In this document: piece after piece, positions 1 to 12,100 of the stretch
How the letters are laid out: each line of letters starts with the position of its first letter
Numbering within the stretch: the first letter of the stretch is position 1
Assembly (NCBI GenBank): GCA_021826505.1
Contig: JAKAZV010000013.1
Location: 1-35,197, forward strand
Reading direction: 5' to 3'
DNA length: 35,197 bases
From: Acidobacteriota bacterium
GTDB taxonomy: Bacteria > Acidobacteriota > Terriglobia > Terriglobales > SCQP01
Made by a program: the position numbers and the translations under genes
The notes under the pieces: generated by a model
What the model saw: only the letters and a program-made list of their open reading frames with translations
Database searches by the model: none
What the model was told of the DNA's origin: nothing

Positions 1-236
1 TCAACTCTGGTTTCCCCCGGATTCAGCACACCTTGTTGGTATTCCAGCCCCATGCCTTCGAGAAACTGATGCACGATGGCGGCCAATATATATTCGCCGC
101 GGCCGTGAATAATGCACAGCCCCTGATGCCGCCGGCGCGCCTGGCTCAGGGCCGTCCGCAGCTTCGGACCAACGGCGTCATTTTCCGGCCGCACGCCATG
201 CAGATCAAGCTCGTAATACGCATCCTTTTTGGGCAT
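1..236 (-). CDS. Smr-domain protein (3' part cut by window edge)
   Basis: Reading the minus strand from an ATG at 236 gives 78 residues that run off the window. An in-frame stop lies at 245-243, so 236 is the first possible ATG. The protein has the two hallmarks of the Smr (small MutS-related) domain: DLHG at residues 11-14 and IIHGRGE at about 42-48, the HGxG loop. Smr domains bind branched or nicked nucleic acid and several are endonucleases. A stand-alone Smr protein this small is usually 80-100 residues, so only the last few residues are probably missing. It is transcribed divergently from the rhamnosidase gene. Its substrate (DNA or RNA) cannot be told from the sequence. Confidence 0.8.
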   Translation of the reverse strand, partial: MPKKDAYYELDLHGVRPENDAVGPKLRTALSQARRRHQGLCIIHGRGEYILAAIVHQFLEGMGLEYQQGVLNPGETRV

Positions 237-260
237 CCATCGCTACCCCGAAACACCTAC

Positions 261-268
261 ACTATACT
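261..268. promoter_or_regulatory. Possible back-to-back -10 boxes between divergent genes
   Basis: The 8-mer ACTATACT contains TATACT on the plus strand (263-268) and TATAGT on the minus strand (266-261). Each matches the TATAAT consensus at 5 of 6 positions. It lies between the Smr gene (start 236, minus) and the rhamnosidase gene (plus). I see no good -35 box on either side, so this is a weak prediction. If the plus-strand box is real, the rhamnosidase start at 331 is favoured over 271. Confidence 0.25.
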
Positions 269-270
269 TC

Positions 271-2769
271 ATGTTCCTCCCCGCGCCTCTCCCGCGGCCG
301 CAGCCTCTGCGGCCGCCCATCGAACATCGCATGGGCAGCCGGGCGTGGCCGGCGCAATGGATTGCCGATAGCCGCTGGCCTGGCCGGCACGCCGGCGAAT
401 TTCATTTTCGCAAGCGGCTGTTTTTATCGGCCCCGCCGCGCCGCTTTCCCGTCGCGGTTTCCGGCGATACCCGCTATTTACTGGTGGTGAATGGCCATCG
501 CATCGGCTTCGGTCCGGCCCGCGGCAATCCCCGGGCCTGGCGCTATGAGCGTTACGATCTGGCGCCCTATTTGCATGCCGGCGCGAATGTCATTGCGGCC
601 ACGGTCTGGAACTTCGGCGCCCGCGGACCCATTGCCCAGATGACGCTGCGCACCGGGTTCCTGCTGCAGGGCCTGACGCGGCAGGCGCAAATTGCCAACA
701 CCGGCGCGGGCTGGCAAGTCGAGCGCGACCGCGGCTTTTCGCTGCCGCCCGTCAACATGGGCGCGGCCCTGCGCGGCTACTACGCCGCCCTGCCGGATAC
801 GAAAATGCGGGCGGCGCGCAGCGATTGGAGCTGGGCCGCGCCGCGGGACGCCAGCTCGAACGCCCATTGGCGCGCGGCACAAATTCTGGGGCGCGGCTCC
901 CCGCGCGGGGCGCAGGATGCGCACACCGCCTGGTGGCTGGTGCGCGACCGGTTGCCGGCGATGAGCTACCAGCCCACCCCGCCGGGGCACGTGGTCCGCA
1001 TCACCGCATCGCGGCCGCTCGCCGGCTGTGCCAGCCCCGCCGCCTGCGATTTTCCCGTCCGCGCCCTCACCATTCCCGCCCATGCCCAGGCCCGCATTCT
1101 GCTCGAGCGTCATGCCCTGACCACCGCCTGGCCGGTGCTGCGCCTGTCGGGCGGCGCGCATGCGCGGATTCGAATGATCTATGCCGAAGCGCTCCGCAGG
1201 CCCGATGGCCGCAAAGGCAACCGCGATCGCATCGCCGGCAAGCATATTCTCGGCGTGGATGATGAGCTGATCGCCGATGGCTCTCCGCTTCGCTATTCGC
1301 CGCCGGAATGGCGTACCTGGCGGTTTCTCGAGCTGCGCATCCGCACCGCGGGCCAGCCGCTGCGGCTGTTATCTTTGCACGCCGATTACAGCGCCTTTCC
1401 GTTTCAACTGCGGGCCCGCATTCATGTCCACCGGCGCTGGTTGGAACAAACCTGGCGGGTCAGCTGGCGCACTGCCCGCCTCTGCGCCCACACCACTTAT
1501 ATGGACTGCCCCTATTGGGAACAGTTGCAATATATCGGCGATACCCGCATTCAGGCGCTGCTGTCGTATACCCTGACCGGCGATGACCGGCTGGCGAAGC
1601 AGGCCATCCGGCAGCTCAATCAATCGCGCATTCCCGCCGGCATCACCCAAAGCCGCTTTCCTTCCCGGCTGCCGCAGATGATTCCTCCCTTTGCCCTGAT
1701 GTGGGTGGGCATGGTGCATGACTACTGGATGTACCGCGGCGGCCGTGCCTTTGTGCGGCAACAGCTGCCGGGCGTGCGCGCGGTACTGGGGTGGTTCAAC
1801 CGCCGGCAGTTGCCCAATGGCCTGCTCGGCCCGCTGCCCTGGTGGAATTTCGTGGACTGGACCCGCGGTTTTCCCGCCGGGGTTCCTCCCGGCGGACATC
1901 GCGGCGAATCCGCCGCTCTCAGCCTGCAATACGCCATGGCGCTGCGCTATGGCGCGGAGCTGGAAAATGTCTTCGGACATGCCGGGCGCGCCGCGCACGA
2001 TCAGCGGCGGGCGCGGGCCGCCATCGCCGCCGTGCGCCGGCTATGCTGGAATTCGAAGCTGGGCTTGTTCGCCGATACGCCTCGCCTTGATCGCTACAGC
2101 CAGCAGACGAATATCCTCGCCGTCTGGCTGGGCGTGGTCTCGCCCTCCCGCGGCCGGACCATTATGAAAAAAATTCTGGCCGATGAACTGCATCCCCGGC
2201 CGGCGGTCCAACCCCAACCCATGCCGGCTTTTCCCCGGCGCCCGAAAAGCATCGTGCGCCGGCCGGCGGCGGCCGCGCCATCTCATAGCCAGGCTGCCCG
2301 TCCGCCGTTCATCACGCCGGCCAGTTATTACTTCCGGTTTTATCTGGCCCGGGCGCTGGACCGGGCGGGGATGGGGAATGACTATATAAAACTGCTCGGC
2401 CCCTGGCGCGCCATGCTGCGGCGCGGCCTCACCACCTGGGCGGAAACGCCGCCGCCCACCCGCTCCGACTGCCACGCCTGGAGCGCCCATCCGGCCTATG
2501 ATCTGTTGACCACCGTGGCCGGCATTCAGCCCGCCGCCCCCGGTTTTGCCCGGGTTACGATCGCGCCCCATCTCGGCGGCTTGCAAAACTTTTCCGCCGT
2601 CATGCCCACTCCGCTGGGCCGCATCCGGGTGCGGGAAGCCCAGGCGGGCAATGAAATGGATGCCAGCGTGACCCTGCCGGCGGCCATGAGCGGCCAGTTC
2701 CGCTGGCAGGGCCAGACGATCGCCCTGCACGGCGGCCCGCAGTCGTTCGTGATCAAGCCGCAATATTAA
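271..2769 (+). CDS. GH78-type alpha-L-rhamnosidase
   Basis: Predicted inverting glycosidase that removes terminal alpha-L-rhamnose. The N-terminal part (WPAQWIA, then a carbohydrate-binding beta domain with YLLVVNGHRIGFGP) and the central (alpha/alpha)6 barrel match bacterial rhamnosidases. The segment DCPYWEQLQYIGDTR at about 1504-1548 corresponds to the GH78 active-site stretch DCPxRDERxGWxGD, and keeps the first Asp, the Glu and the last Asp (codons at 1504, 1519 and 1540). The C-terminal part has TRSDCHAWSAHPAYDL and ends in a small beta domain. No signal peptide is visible, so it probably acts in the cytoplasm on imported oligosaccharide. The start is uncertain: TTG 229, ATG 271 and ATG 331 are in frame, none has a good ribosome site, and homology begins just after 331. 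It lies upstream of a microcompartment shell gene on the same strand. Confidence 0.85.
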   Translation: MFLPAPLPRPQPLRPPIEHRMGSRAWPAQWIADSRWPGRHAGEFHFRKRLFLSAPPRRFPVAVSGDTRYLLVVNGHRIGFGPARGNPRAWRYERYDLAPYLHAGANVIAATVWNFGARGPIAQMTLRTGFLLQGLTRQAQIANTGAGWQVERDRGFSLPPVNMGAALRGYYAALPDTKMRAARSDWSWAAPRDASSNAHWRAAQILGRGSPRGAQDAHTAWWLVRDRLPAMSYQPTPPGHVVRITASRPLAGCASPAACDFPVRALTIPAHAQARILLERHALTTAWPVLRLSGGAHARIRMIYAEALRRPDGRKGNRDRIAGKHILGVDDELIADGSPLRYSPPEWRTWRFLELRIRTAGQPLRLLSLHADYSAFPFQLRARIHVHRRWLEQTWRVSWRTARLCAHTTYMDCPYWEQLQYIGDTRIQALLSYTLTGDDRLAKQAIRQLNQSRIPAGITQSRFPSRLPQMIPPFALMWVGMVHDYWMYRGGRAFVRQQLPGVRAVLGWFNRRQLPNGLLGPLPWWNFVDWTRGFPAGVPPGGHRGESAALSLQYAMALRYGAELENVFGHAGRAAHDQRRARAAIAAVRRLCWNSKLGLFADTPRLDRYSQQTNILAVWLGVVSPSRGRTIMKKILADELHPRPAVQPQPMPAFPRRPKSIVRRPAAAAPSHSQAARPPFITPASYYFRFYLARALDRAGMGNDYIKLLGPWRAMLRRGLTTWAETPPPTRSDCHAWSAHPAYDLLTTVAGIQPAAPGFARVTIAPHLGGLQNFSAVMPTPLGRIRVREAQAGNEMDASVTLPAAMSGQFRWQGQTIALHGGPQSFVIKPQY

Positions 2770-2874
2770 AACCAACGACCGTAAAAAATCCGGGACTTTG
2801 CCTTCATTCCAGCGTAAACTCGATGCTTTGGATGTATGAACTTCGCCGGCCACGGCGTATCGGGAGAGCGGAAC

Positions 2875-3168
2875 ATGGAAGCTTTGGGCATGATTGAAAC
2901 CAAGGGCCTGGTGGGCTCGATTGAAGCGGCCGATGCCATGGTGAAGGCCGCCAATGTGGTGCTGCTGGGCCGTGAATATATCGGCGCCGGTTATGTCACC
3001 GTGATGGTGCGCGGCGATGTGGGTGCGGTCAAGGCCGCCACCGACGCCGGCGCCGCCGCCGCCCGGCGGGTGGGCGAATTGGTCAGCGTGCACGTGATTC
3101 CGCGCCCGCATAGCGAAGTCGAGCGTATTTTGCCCAACAAGGGCGTGGTCCCGGGCGATAAGAAATAG
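2875..3168 (+). CDS. Bacterial microcompartment shell protein, BMC-H (PduA/EutM-like)
   Basis: This 97-residue protein has a single BMC domain over nearly its whole length, the usual size of a shell hexamer subunit. It begins [20 protein letters not shown] and contains [21 protein letters not shown], then [16 protein letters not shown], all closely like PduA, EutM and CcmK. The pore-loop region reads YIGAGYV where PduA has KIGSGLV, so the pore lining may differ slightly. The ATG at 2875 is chosen over an in-frame one at 2836 because GGGAGAG precedes it and family homology starts there. It is followed 15-96 bp later, depending on the start used, by an acylating aldehyde dehydrogenase, the standard cargo of aldehyde-handling compartments. 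No pentamer (BMC-P) or trimer (BMC-T) shell gene is in the window. Confidence 0.95.
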   Translation: MEALGMIETKGLVGSIEAADAMVKAANVVLLGREYIGAGYVTVMVRGDVGAVKAATDAGAAAARRVGELVSVHVIPRPHSEVERILPNKGVVPGDKK

Positions 3169-6100
3169 CGGTTTGGGATCATCATGATTCGCTCTGGCGG
3201 GCCGGACCGATTGCATGCTGGCCCGCTGAATCCGGTCGAGATGGAATCGGCTCATGGCGCGGCCATGGATTCAGATCTTCAATCAATTCAGGAAGCGCGT
3301 GATCTGGCCGAGCGCGCCTGGCGCGGCTGGCAATCCCTGCGCGACTTTTCCCAGGCCCAGACCGATGCAATTGTGGACGCCATGGCCGCCGCCGCGCAGC
3401 AGCATGCCCGGCGGCTCGCCGAGCTGGCGGTGCGCGAAACCGGCTACGGCAAGCCGGAAGATAAACTTAAAAAAAATCTCTTTGCCGCCCAGCGGGTGCA
3501 TGCCGCCCTCCGCGGCCTCCGGACCTGCGGCATCGTCGGCGAAGACCGCGAGGCCGGCATCGTCGAGATCGCGGTTCCGGTGGGGGTGGTGGCCGCGATT
3601 CTGCCCTCCACCAACCCCACCAGCACCGCCATTTATAAAACCCTGATCGCGCTCAAGGCCCGCAACAGCATCGTCATCAGCCCCCACCCCAGCGCCCGGC
3701 GCTGCATCTGCGAAACGGTAAGCGTGCTGGAAGAGGCGGCGCGCGCGGCCGGCGCGCCCGAAGGCGCCATCAACTGCTGCCAGCATCCCTCGCTGTCCGG
3801 CACCCAGGAGCTCATGCGTCATCGCCGCACCGCGGTGATCCTGGCCACCGGCGGCAGCGGCATCGTCAAAGCGGCCTATAGCTCGGGCAAACCGGCCTAT
3901 GGCGTCGGTCCGGGCAATGTCCCGGTTTTTATTGACCGCTCGGCCGATCTGGCCAAGGCCGTGGCCGATGTGGTGCGCGGCAAAACCTTCGACTGGGGCA
4001 CCATCTGTTCCAGCGAGCAGGCCATCGTGGCCGAGCTTGACTTAAAACCCCGCATCGTGGAAGAGCTGCGTAAACTCCATGCGCATTTTCTCAGCCCCGC
4101 GGAAGCCGCCCAACTCGCCCGCACCCTGATTCATCCCGGACAATTCATCGTCAACCCCAAATGCGTGGGCAAATCCCCCCAGGTTCTGGGCGAGCTGGCC
4201 GGCATCGCGGTTCCGGCCGAAGCCCGGCTGCTGGTGGCTGAACTCGATGGCATCGGCAGGGCTCATCCGCTCTCCGCCGAAAAGTTGTCTCCCGTGCTGG
4301 CGCTCATGTTTGTCGCCGATCGCAATGCCGGCTTCGAGGCCTGTTCGAACCTGTTGCACTTCGGCGGCCTCGGCCATACCTGCGTCATTCACGCCCAGGA
4401 TGACGCCGTAATCCGCGAATACGGCCTGCGCATGCCGGCCTATCGCGTGGTCGTCAACAGCCCGTCTCCCTGGGGCTCGATTGGCCTTTCCACCCATCTG
4501 TTCCCGGCCATGACGCTGGGCTGCGGCGCGGTGGGCGGCAATATTACCTCCGACAACATCGGCCCCCGGCATTTGTTGAATCTGAAGCGTATTGCCTGGG
4601 AGAATCGTTCGCCGGAACTGGATCCAGTTCCGGGACATCCGGAGCGCTCTTCCAGCCCCGCTCCCGCCGCGACTGCCCCGCCACCGGTTTCCCTCGCGGC
4701 CACGCCTCCCGATCCCTCCCGCATTCGCGGCCTGGTGGAACGCATCCTCACCGAAAAAGGGCTCAACCCGGCGGTGAATTCTCAACCCACGCATGCACCG
4801 GCGCCGGCCGCCCCGGTTCCCCCACCGGCAGAAAATCAGGCGTCTCCGCTCGATTTCGTCTGTGAAGCCGATGTGCGTCAGGCTATGCGGCAAAATCACA
4901 AACTGCGGATCGGCCCTAAAACCCTGATCACCCCGGCGGCGCGCGATCTGGGTGAGCAGGAAAAAATATTTGAACCTGTTCCGCGGGAAGTCGGCAGCCA
5001 GGATAAAAAAAAGAACGATGCGGAATCGTAAGCAATTTTTAAAAAAATCAAAATCTTGCCTACACGCCTACACACATGCGCTAAACCATTGATTTCATAG
5101 CTAGTTACGCGTGGTGGGGGAAATACTTTTCCCCACCACACTTGGATTCTCCCCACACGGCCTTTGAATTCAATGATTTACAACTTACAAAGCGCAAACA
5201 GGATGCGATTTTGACTTGATTCGGCACTAATTCCTGCCTTTGAACCTGGTTTTTCTTCGCTTCACCACCTCATGCTGCGGCTCTCAGCGCCGAGGCCAGT
5301 GTCAGCCATGCGGCGACCGCCACCGCGCCCAGCACTAATACCAGTCCCAGCTCCAGATGCAGATGGGGCAGCGGCGTCCATGCCAGCCAGGCGGCGGCGC
5401 GGGCCGGCAGAAATAATTGGGCCGCGCCCAGGAGGCAAAAAGCGCCCCCGCCGGCTAGCAGTGTCCGGCCGGCGGTCAATTGCGCGGCGCGCGTGCGGGC
5501 GGCATCGCTCAGCTTCCGGCGCGCCATCCACCCGCCCACCGCCGCGCCGATGATGACCTGCATGAGCATGGTGCCCAGGCCAAAGGCCAGGCCGGGAGTA
5601 AAGGCCAGCCAGGGGCTATGGGTGGCCGGAACCAGCGTGGCATAAACCACCAGGGCAAAGGCGCCGGTGCCCCAGCCGGCGATAAAGCCATGCAGCAGCG
5701 GCAGCCACGCCCGGGCGTCAGTGCGCTCGGCCTGCGGATAGCCGAGATGATGCGAATGCAGCAGATGGGGAATGCGGCAGCGGCGCAGAATATAGACGCC
5801 CGAGGCCAGCATCACCGCGCCCACGATCAATGCCGTCATGGCATTCCAGCCCGGGGAGCGCAAAAAGGGCGACAGCGCGAACCAGGCCAGTTCGCAGGCC
5901 AGCGCGCGCTGCAGCGTGAAGCTGAGCGAAAACAAAAAACCGGCCCGCATGCCGCCGCGCCGGCTGTAGCTGCCGATGGCGTAGCTGAAGGTGATCGGCC
6001 AGGTGTGCTCGTCGGGCGCGATGCCGTGGACCATGCCCAACAGCAGCGCCAGCGCAAGAATGAGAAGCAGAGACATGAATATTCAAATCGTTGCCGCCAC

Positions 6101-9100
6101 ACGAGCCGGCGATGGCGGCATCTTTCATCATGCACGAATCAACACGGTTCGGTAAAAATATGAAAACAGGTTGCGGCGGCGGGAATCGAAGCTATGCCAT
6201 GCTTATCTGTTGGTGGCCCTCGGCATGAATACTTCCCTGCCTTATCAGGCTCTTGTGCTGGTTTCCTTTGGCGGACCGGAAAAGCCCGAGGATGTTCTGC
6301 CCTTTCTCGATCGCGTGCTGCGCGGGCGCAATGTTCCGCCGGAGCGCAAGATCGAGGTCGCGGAACATTATCATCATTTTAGCGGCCAAAGCCCGATCAA
6401 TGCCCAGAACCGCGCCCTGCGGCTGGAAATCGAGCGCGAGCTGCACCGGCGCGGCATCCATATGCCGGTCTACTGGGGCAACCGCAACTGGCATCCGCTG
6501 CTGGAGGACACGGCGCGGGAAATGCAACGCCAGGGAGTGGAGCGGGCGCTGGCGTTTGTGACCTCGGCTTTTGGTTCCTATTCCGGCTGCCGGCAATACC
6601 GCGAAGACCTGGACCACGCTTCCGCCGGCGCCGGCGGCGCAATTACATTCGATAAAATCGGGCCGTTCTTCCGCCATCCCGGCTTTATCTCGGCCCAGGC
6701 GCGGCGCCTGGCCGATGCCTTCGCCGCCCTGCCCCCGGAACGCCAAGCTGGCGCCCGGATTTTATTTACCGCCCACAGCATTCCCCTCGGCATGGCGCAG
6801 TCCAGCCCCTATGCGGCCCAGCTCGAAGCCGCCGTCAAGCTGACTTTGGGCGAATGGGCGCGATTGCAGCCCCATCTCGCACCCGTTGCCGGCCAGGCGC
6901 AGCTTGTCTATCAAAGTCGCAGCGGCCCTCCCGGCCAGCCCTGGCTGGAGCCTGATATTCTCGCCGCGCTGCGGTTGGCGGCGTCCGAAAACGCGCGGGA
7001 AGTGGTGGTGGCGCCGATCGGGTTTCTATCCGACCACATGGAAGTGCTCTATGATCTCGACTGCGAGGCCCGGCGCGTGGCCGGAGAGCTGGGCCTCGGC
7101 TTTTACCGGGCCGCTACCGTGGGCCAACACCCGGAGTTCATCAATATGATTGGCGAACTGGTGGAGCAATATCTGCGCGATCCGGCGCTTGACCGCTGCG
7201 ATCCTTCCTGCTGCCAGTTAACCCATTAATTGAGCTGTGACAATTACTCCGGCCGCAGGGGGCGGCGCATGAGCGCCTCGATCGCCTGCCGCGGAGTACC
7301 CCCGTCAAACAGCACGCGGTGCATCTGGGCGGTAATGGGCAATTCGATCTGATTGCGGCGGGCCAGCTCAAGCGCGGCATCGCAGGCAGCGACACCCTCG
7401 GCCACCATGCCGCCTAACCCGGTTAAGCCTTCGGCCAATGATTTGCCTTGCGCCAGCGCCAGACCCAGCCGGCGGTTGCGGCTCAGCTCGCCAGAGCAGG
7501 TCAAAACCAGATCGCCCAGGCCGGCCAGGCCGGCGAGGGTTTCCGGGCGTCCGCCGAGAGCGACCGCCAGGCGGGTCATCTCGGCCAGCCCGCGTGCGAT
7601 CAAGGCCGCCTGGGTGTTGCCGCCCAGTCCCAGGCCGGCGCAGATGCCGGCGGCGATGGCAATCACATTTTTCAGGGCGGCGGCCAGCTCCACGCCCACG
7701 CAATCGGAGCTGGCGTAAAGGCGCAGACTGGAGGTGGAAAAAAGCGCCTGGGCGGAGGCGGCAAATTCGGCATTGGTGCTGGCCAGCACCAGCGCCGCCG
7801 GCTCGCCGCGGGCGACTTCGAGGGCGAAACTGGGCCCGCTGAGCGCGGCCAGGCGCGAGCTTTGCGGCAGCTCGGCCGCCAGCACCTCGGTCATGCGGGC
7901 CAGCGTACCCCGCTCCAGTCCCTTGCTGGCACTGATGAGGCCAACGTCCGGTAGCAGATGCGGGCGCAGTTGGCGGGCCACGCCGCGCAAAACGTGGGAG
8001 GGAACCGCGACCAATATATGACTGGCGCCGGCAAGACAGGCGGCGAGATCGGCGGTGGGAGCAACGGTTTCCGGCAAAGCCTGGGCGGGAAGATATTTGG
8101 GATTCTCCCGGCGCGCGCGCAGCAGCTCGGCCAATTCCGGCGTATGGGACAAGAGCCGGATTTCCAGTCCCTTGCGCGCCAGAACAATCGCCAATGCGGT
8201 GCCCCAGCTTCCGGCGCCGATGATGGCGATGGGAGATGAATTTGCGGCTGTATCCGGCATGGGGTTCATGACGAGGCAGGCGGCTGGCGCGAAGCCGCGG
8301 CTGGGGAAGCACCGCCCCTCCGCCAGGAAAAACGATGTTCCGTGCCCGTCAACAGCCGGCGCAGATTGGCGCCATGGCGGATCACGATCAAAACCGCGGC
8401 GGCCGCGGCCGCGGCATAAATCACGGCCGGATAGGCGCGGCCGTACGTCAGGGCCATCAGGCCGGGCAGAAGCAGGCTGGCCAGCATCGAAGCCAGCGAA
8501 ATATAGCGGCTCACGGCGACAATGAGCACAAAGAGCACCAGCGTCCAGGCCACCGCGCGCGGCGCCAGCGCCAGGAATACTCCCAGCCCGGTTGCCACTC
8601 CCTTGCCACCCTGAAACTTCAGCCAGGGCGTGAAAATATGGCCCGCCAGCGCCAACAGCACGGCCGCCGCCAGCCAGTACCACGCGGCGGAGAGCTGCGC
8701 GGGCGCGTGTGGCATCGGCGGCGCCGGCAAATGCAGCCAGTGCGCCGCCAGCCAGACCGCCAGCCATCCCTTGGCCGCATCGCAGAGCAGCGTCAGCAAG
8801 CCTAATCGGGCGCCGGCGCGGCGCATCACATTAGTGGCGCCAATGTTGCCGCTGCCCTCACGGCGAATATCCTGGCCATGGCGCCAGCGGTAGAACAGAT
8901 AGCCACTCGGGATGGAGCCCAGCAGGAAGGCAACGGCGGGAATCAGAATGGCTGGCATAGCGGGCGAATTTAAGGATATAACACCAGCGTGTGCCGCAGA
9001 CGGGCGGCGACGGCGGCGTGCGTAAACCACAGCGGCTCGCCCCGGCCGGCGAGCCAGGCTGGATATTGATCGCGGTAATGCGGGCTGAAGGGTTCGCCCG

Positions 9101-12100
9101 ATTCTCCGGAAAACAGCGTCAGCGTGGAGCGGTTCCAGTGTGCGAGATCGGCGGTGAACCGCATGCTCGGCCCAATGCCGTGCATGTTGGCCTTCACCGT
9201 CCAGCGGCCGCCGCCGACACCGCGCGGGCCGAAATCGGCGCGGTCGCGCAGCAGCCAGAAATGATCATAAAACGGGTGCGGCACAAAGAAGCGGTTGAAG
9301 CGGCCCCAGCGCCAGCGCGCGGCTTTGAGCCGGGAAGCGCCGGTGACCCGCGCCAGGGCGTCAAGCGTCAGTTGATCCCAGGCGGCGCGCGCTCCGCGCG
9401 CCCGCGCCAGCGCCTGGTATTTTCCCGGCAGCCATTGCGCCGGGGCCTCGCGCAGCCAGCGGAGCCAGACCAGCGGTGATTCGCTCCAGCGGTAGCGCGC
9501 CGCCAGCCGCGCGCCCAGACGCGCGGACAAAACCATTTGCAGCAGGTTCCGCGCCGTCAGCCAGGTCAGCGTGGGGGCGACCGCATGCGGCGTCATATCG
9601 CCGTGAAAGGCGGCTAGTATTTTGAGGGCCCGCGCCAGATTCGGCGCCGCATGCCACCCGCCGGCTTCGGCCCGGCCGGCGGCGGCCACGAGATATTGCG
9701 CCAGCTCGGCGTCGGGACGCGAATGAATATCCATCTGGATCTCAGGCATCTGCCCCGGCGGCCAGCGCGGCTTCCGGCTGAGCAAACTGGCAATGCGATG
9801 AACGCGAAACGGCGCTTCCCACTGGTGCGATAACGGATAGCGATACCCAGGCGGAACGATGCGGTTATTGGCGGTGACGATCATGCCGGAGGCGGGATTA
9901 TAGACCGCGGGCAGGTGTTGAAATGGAATCCAGCCGCGCCAGCCCACGCCACGGCGCGCGCCCGATTGCGGCCGCCAGCCGCGCCCGTGTCCGCGCACCG
10001 GCAGCCAGCCCGCGGCCTGATAGCCGATATTGCCCTGCCGGTCGGCATAGACGAAATTCATCGCCGGCCCGGGAAACCTGGCCAGCGCGGATTGGAAATG
10101 CTTCCAGTCGTGGGCGCTATCGAGATGCAGAAACGCGCCCACCGCATCCAGCGCGCCGGGCGCATATAAAGTCCAGTCCAAAGCCAGCAGACGGTGATCC
10201 GCGGCTCCCACCACGGGTCCGCGCGGCGTCAGCCAGATCAGTTGCCGGACCTGGGCATGGCCGGCCACGGAAATTTTCGCGATGTGATAGCGCAGCGGCC
10301 GCCAGCCCGAGGCCCGCTTGATCTGCGGCAGGTTCGCGTTCGCCAGCGCCGCTTTCAGATCGGCCGGCGCGCGGCCGCGGGCCAGCATTTTCCAATCGCC
10401 GGGCGCCAGGCGCGGCTGACCGGGAATGCGCAGTTGATAGCGATAGACTTGCTGCGCTTCGGCGCCCAGATTGGTCATGCCCCAGGCAATATGGCGGTTA
10501 TGGCCGATAATCACTCCGGGTATGCCGGCCAGCGCCGCGCCGGCGACATGAAAGGAATGAATGCGCGGCTGGCTGGATATCCGCACCGGCTGCGATACCG
10601 CTGTTCGCATGGCGGGATGGGACGGTCGCGCCCGGGTGGATTTCTGGCGGGCATGGGGCTTTGCCGCAACCGCGCCTGGCCGAGCATTTGCTGCCGGCCG
10701 CAGGCGAAGATCCACCGTCCACCAGACGCCGGGAACCTGATAATGCAGATGCGGATCGTTGGCCAGTATGGGTTGGCCGTTCGTGCTGCGCGAGCGCGCC
10801 AGCACCCAGTTGTTGCTGCCGGTGGATCCGGATCGCTGGAAAGACGGCGGCTGTAAAAATGCGGAAAGCGCGGAAAGCATGGATAAGCCGGGCTGAATTG
10901 CGCTCCGCCGCGGGTCGAAAACATTGCCGGCCGGCAGCATGGCCGATGCTTTTGCCGTTGGCAATTCCTGTCCGGGGTAGAAATCGAGCCGGGAGCGGGT
11001 GGGAAATATCTGCGCCGTCAGTTTCGGGCCAAGCTTGCGCAAAATGGCGGCATAGGCCAGCTCGCGATGGTAATCGTTCGTCATCTGCATGAACATGCTT
11101 GCGTCTATGGCCAGACTGTCGGCATCGGTCCAGGGCGCGGGCCGGTAGCGCAGCAGCGTAAACTCGAGCGGCAGATGCGAGAGATTGCCGTTGATGAAGG
11201 CATTGACGCCGTCGCTGAAATCCTGCAGCGCCCGGCCATCGGCGTTGGGCAAGTGCCGCATCGCCTGTTGCGCCATCGCACCCAGGCGCAGTTGGCGCAG
11301 GCGGCGATCAATCGGCAGGGCGCGCGGGCCGAAAACGGCGGCCAGTTTGCCCTCCGCGAAGCGGCGCAGCAGATCCATTTGAAATAACCGGTCCTGGGCC
11401 ATGGCATAGCCTTGGGCGAATAAAAGATCGCGCAGATGGCTGGCGGTAATATGCGCCACCCCGAGTTTGTCGCGCTGGATGGTGACCGGCGCGCGCAGGC
11501 CGGCCATCAGGATGCGGCCGTCCCGTTGCGGGCGGGCGCGCCAGATCAGGCCGCCAATGATCAGCCCCGCCAGCCCGAGCAGGATGGCCAGATAAATCCC
11601 CAGGTGTATGAGCCATTTGCGCCACCAGGGCGGGGATAGCGCCTGGACCGGATTCAGCACGGGAATAATGCTCATGGGCAAAACCTCATCATAGCTTGTC
11701 TGTTTCCGGCTGTGATCACGGCATGAGACGATACAAGCATGATCCAGACCTTGTTTGGACCGGAAAAAAAAGCCGGTTTTCTGGAGCGGCTGCAGAACAA
11801 AATGGCCGGCGCGGTGGAAAAAACCCGCGCCTCGCTGGTCAGCCGCGTGGATGAAATCCTGCGCGGCAAAACCGAGATCAGCCCGGAAACCCTGCGCGAG
11901 CTGGAAACCGCGCTGATCGCGGCCGATGTGGGCGCGGCCACCGCCCGGGAGATCATCGCGCATCTGCGGCAAGCCGCCGCCGCCGAGCCTCATATGGACG
12001 CTGAAACCGCCCGGCAATTGCTGCAAAACGAACTGATCCAGTGTCTGAAGGTTGCCGTCCCGCCGGTTGAGAACGCGGCGCCGCCACGCGTGATCATGCT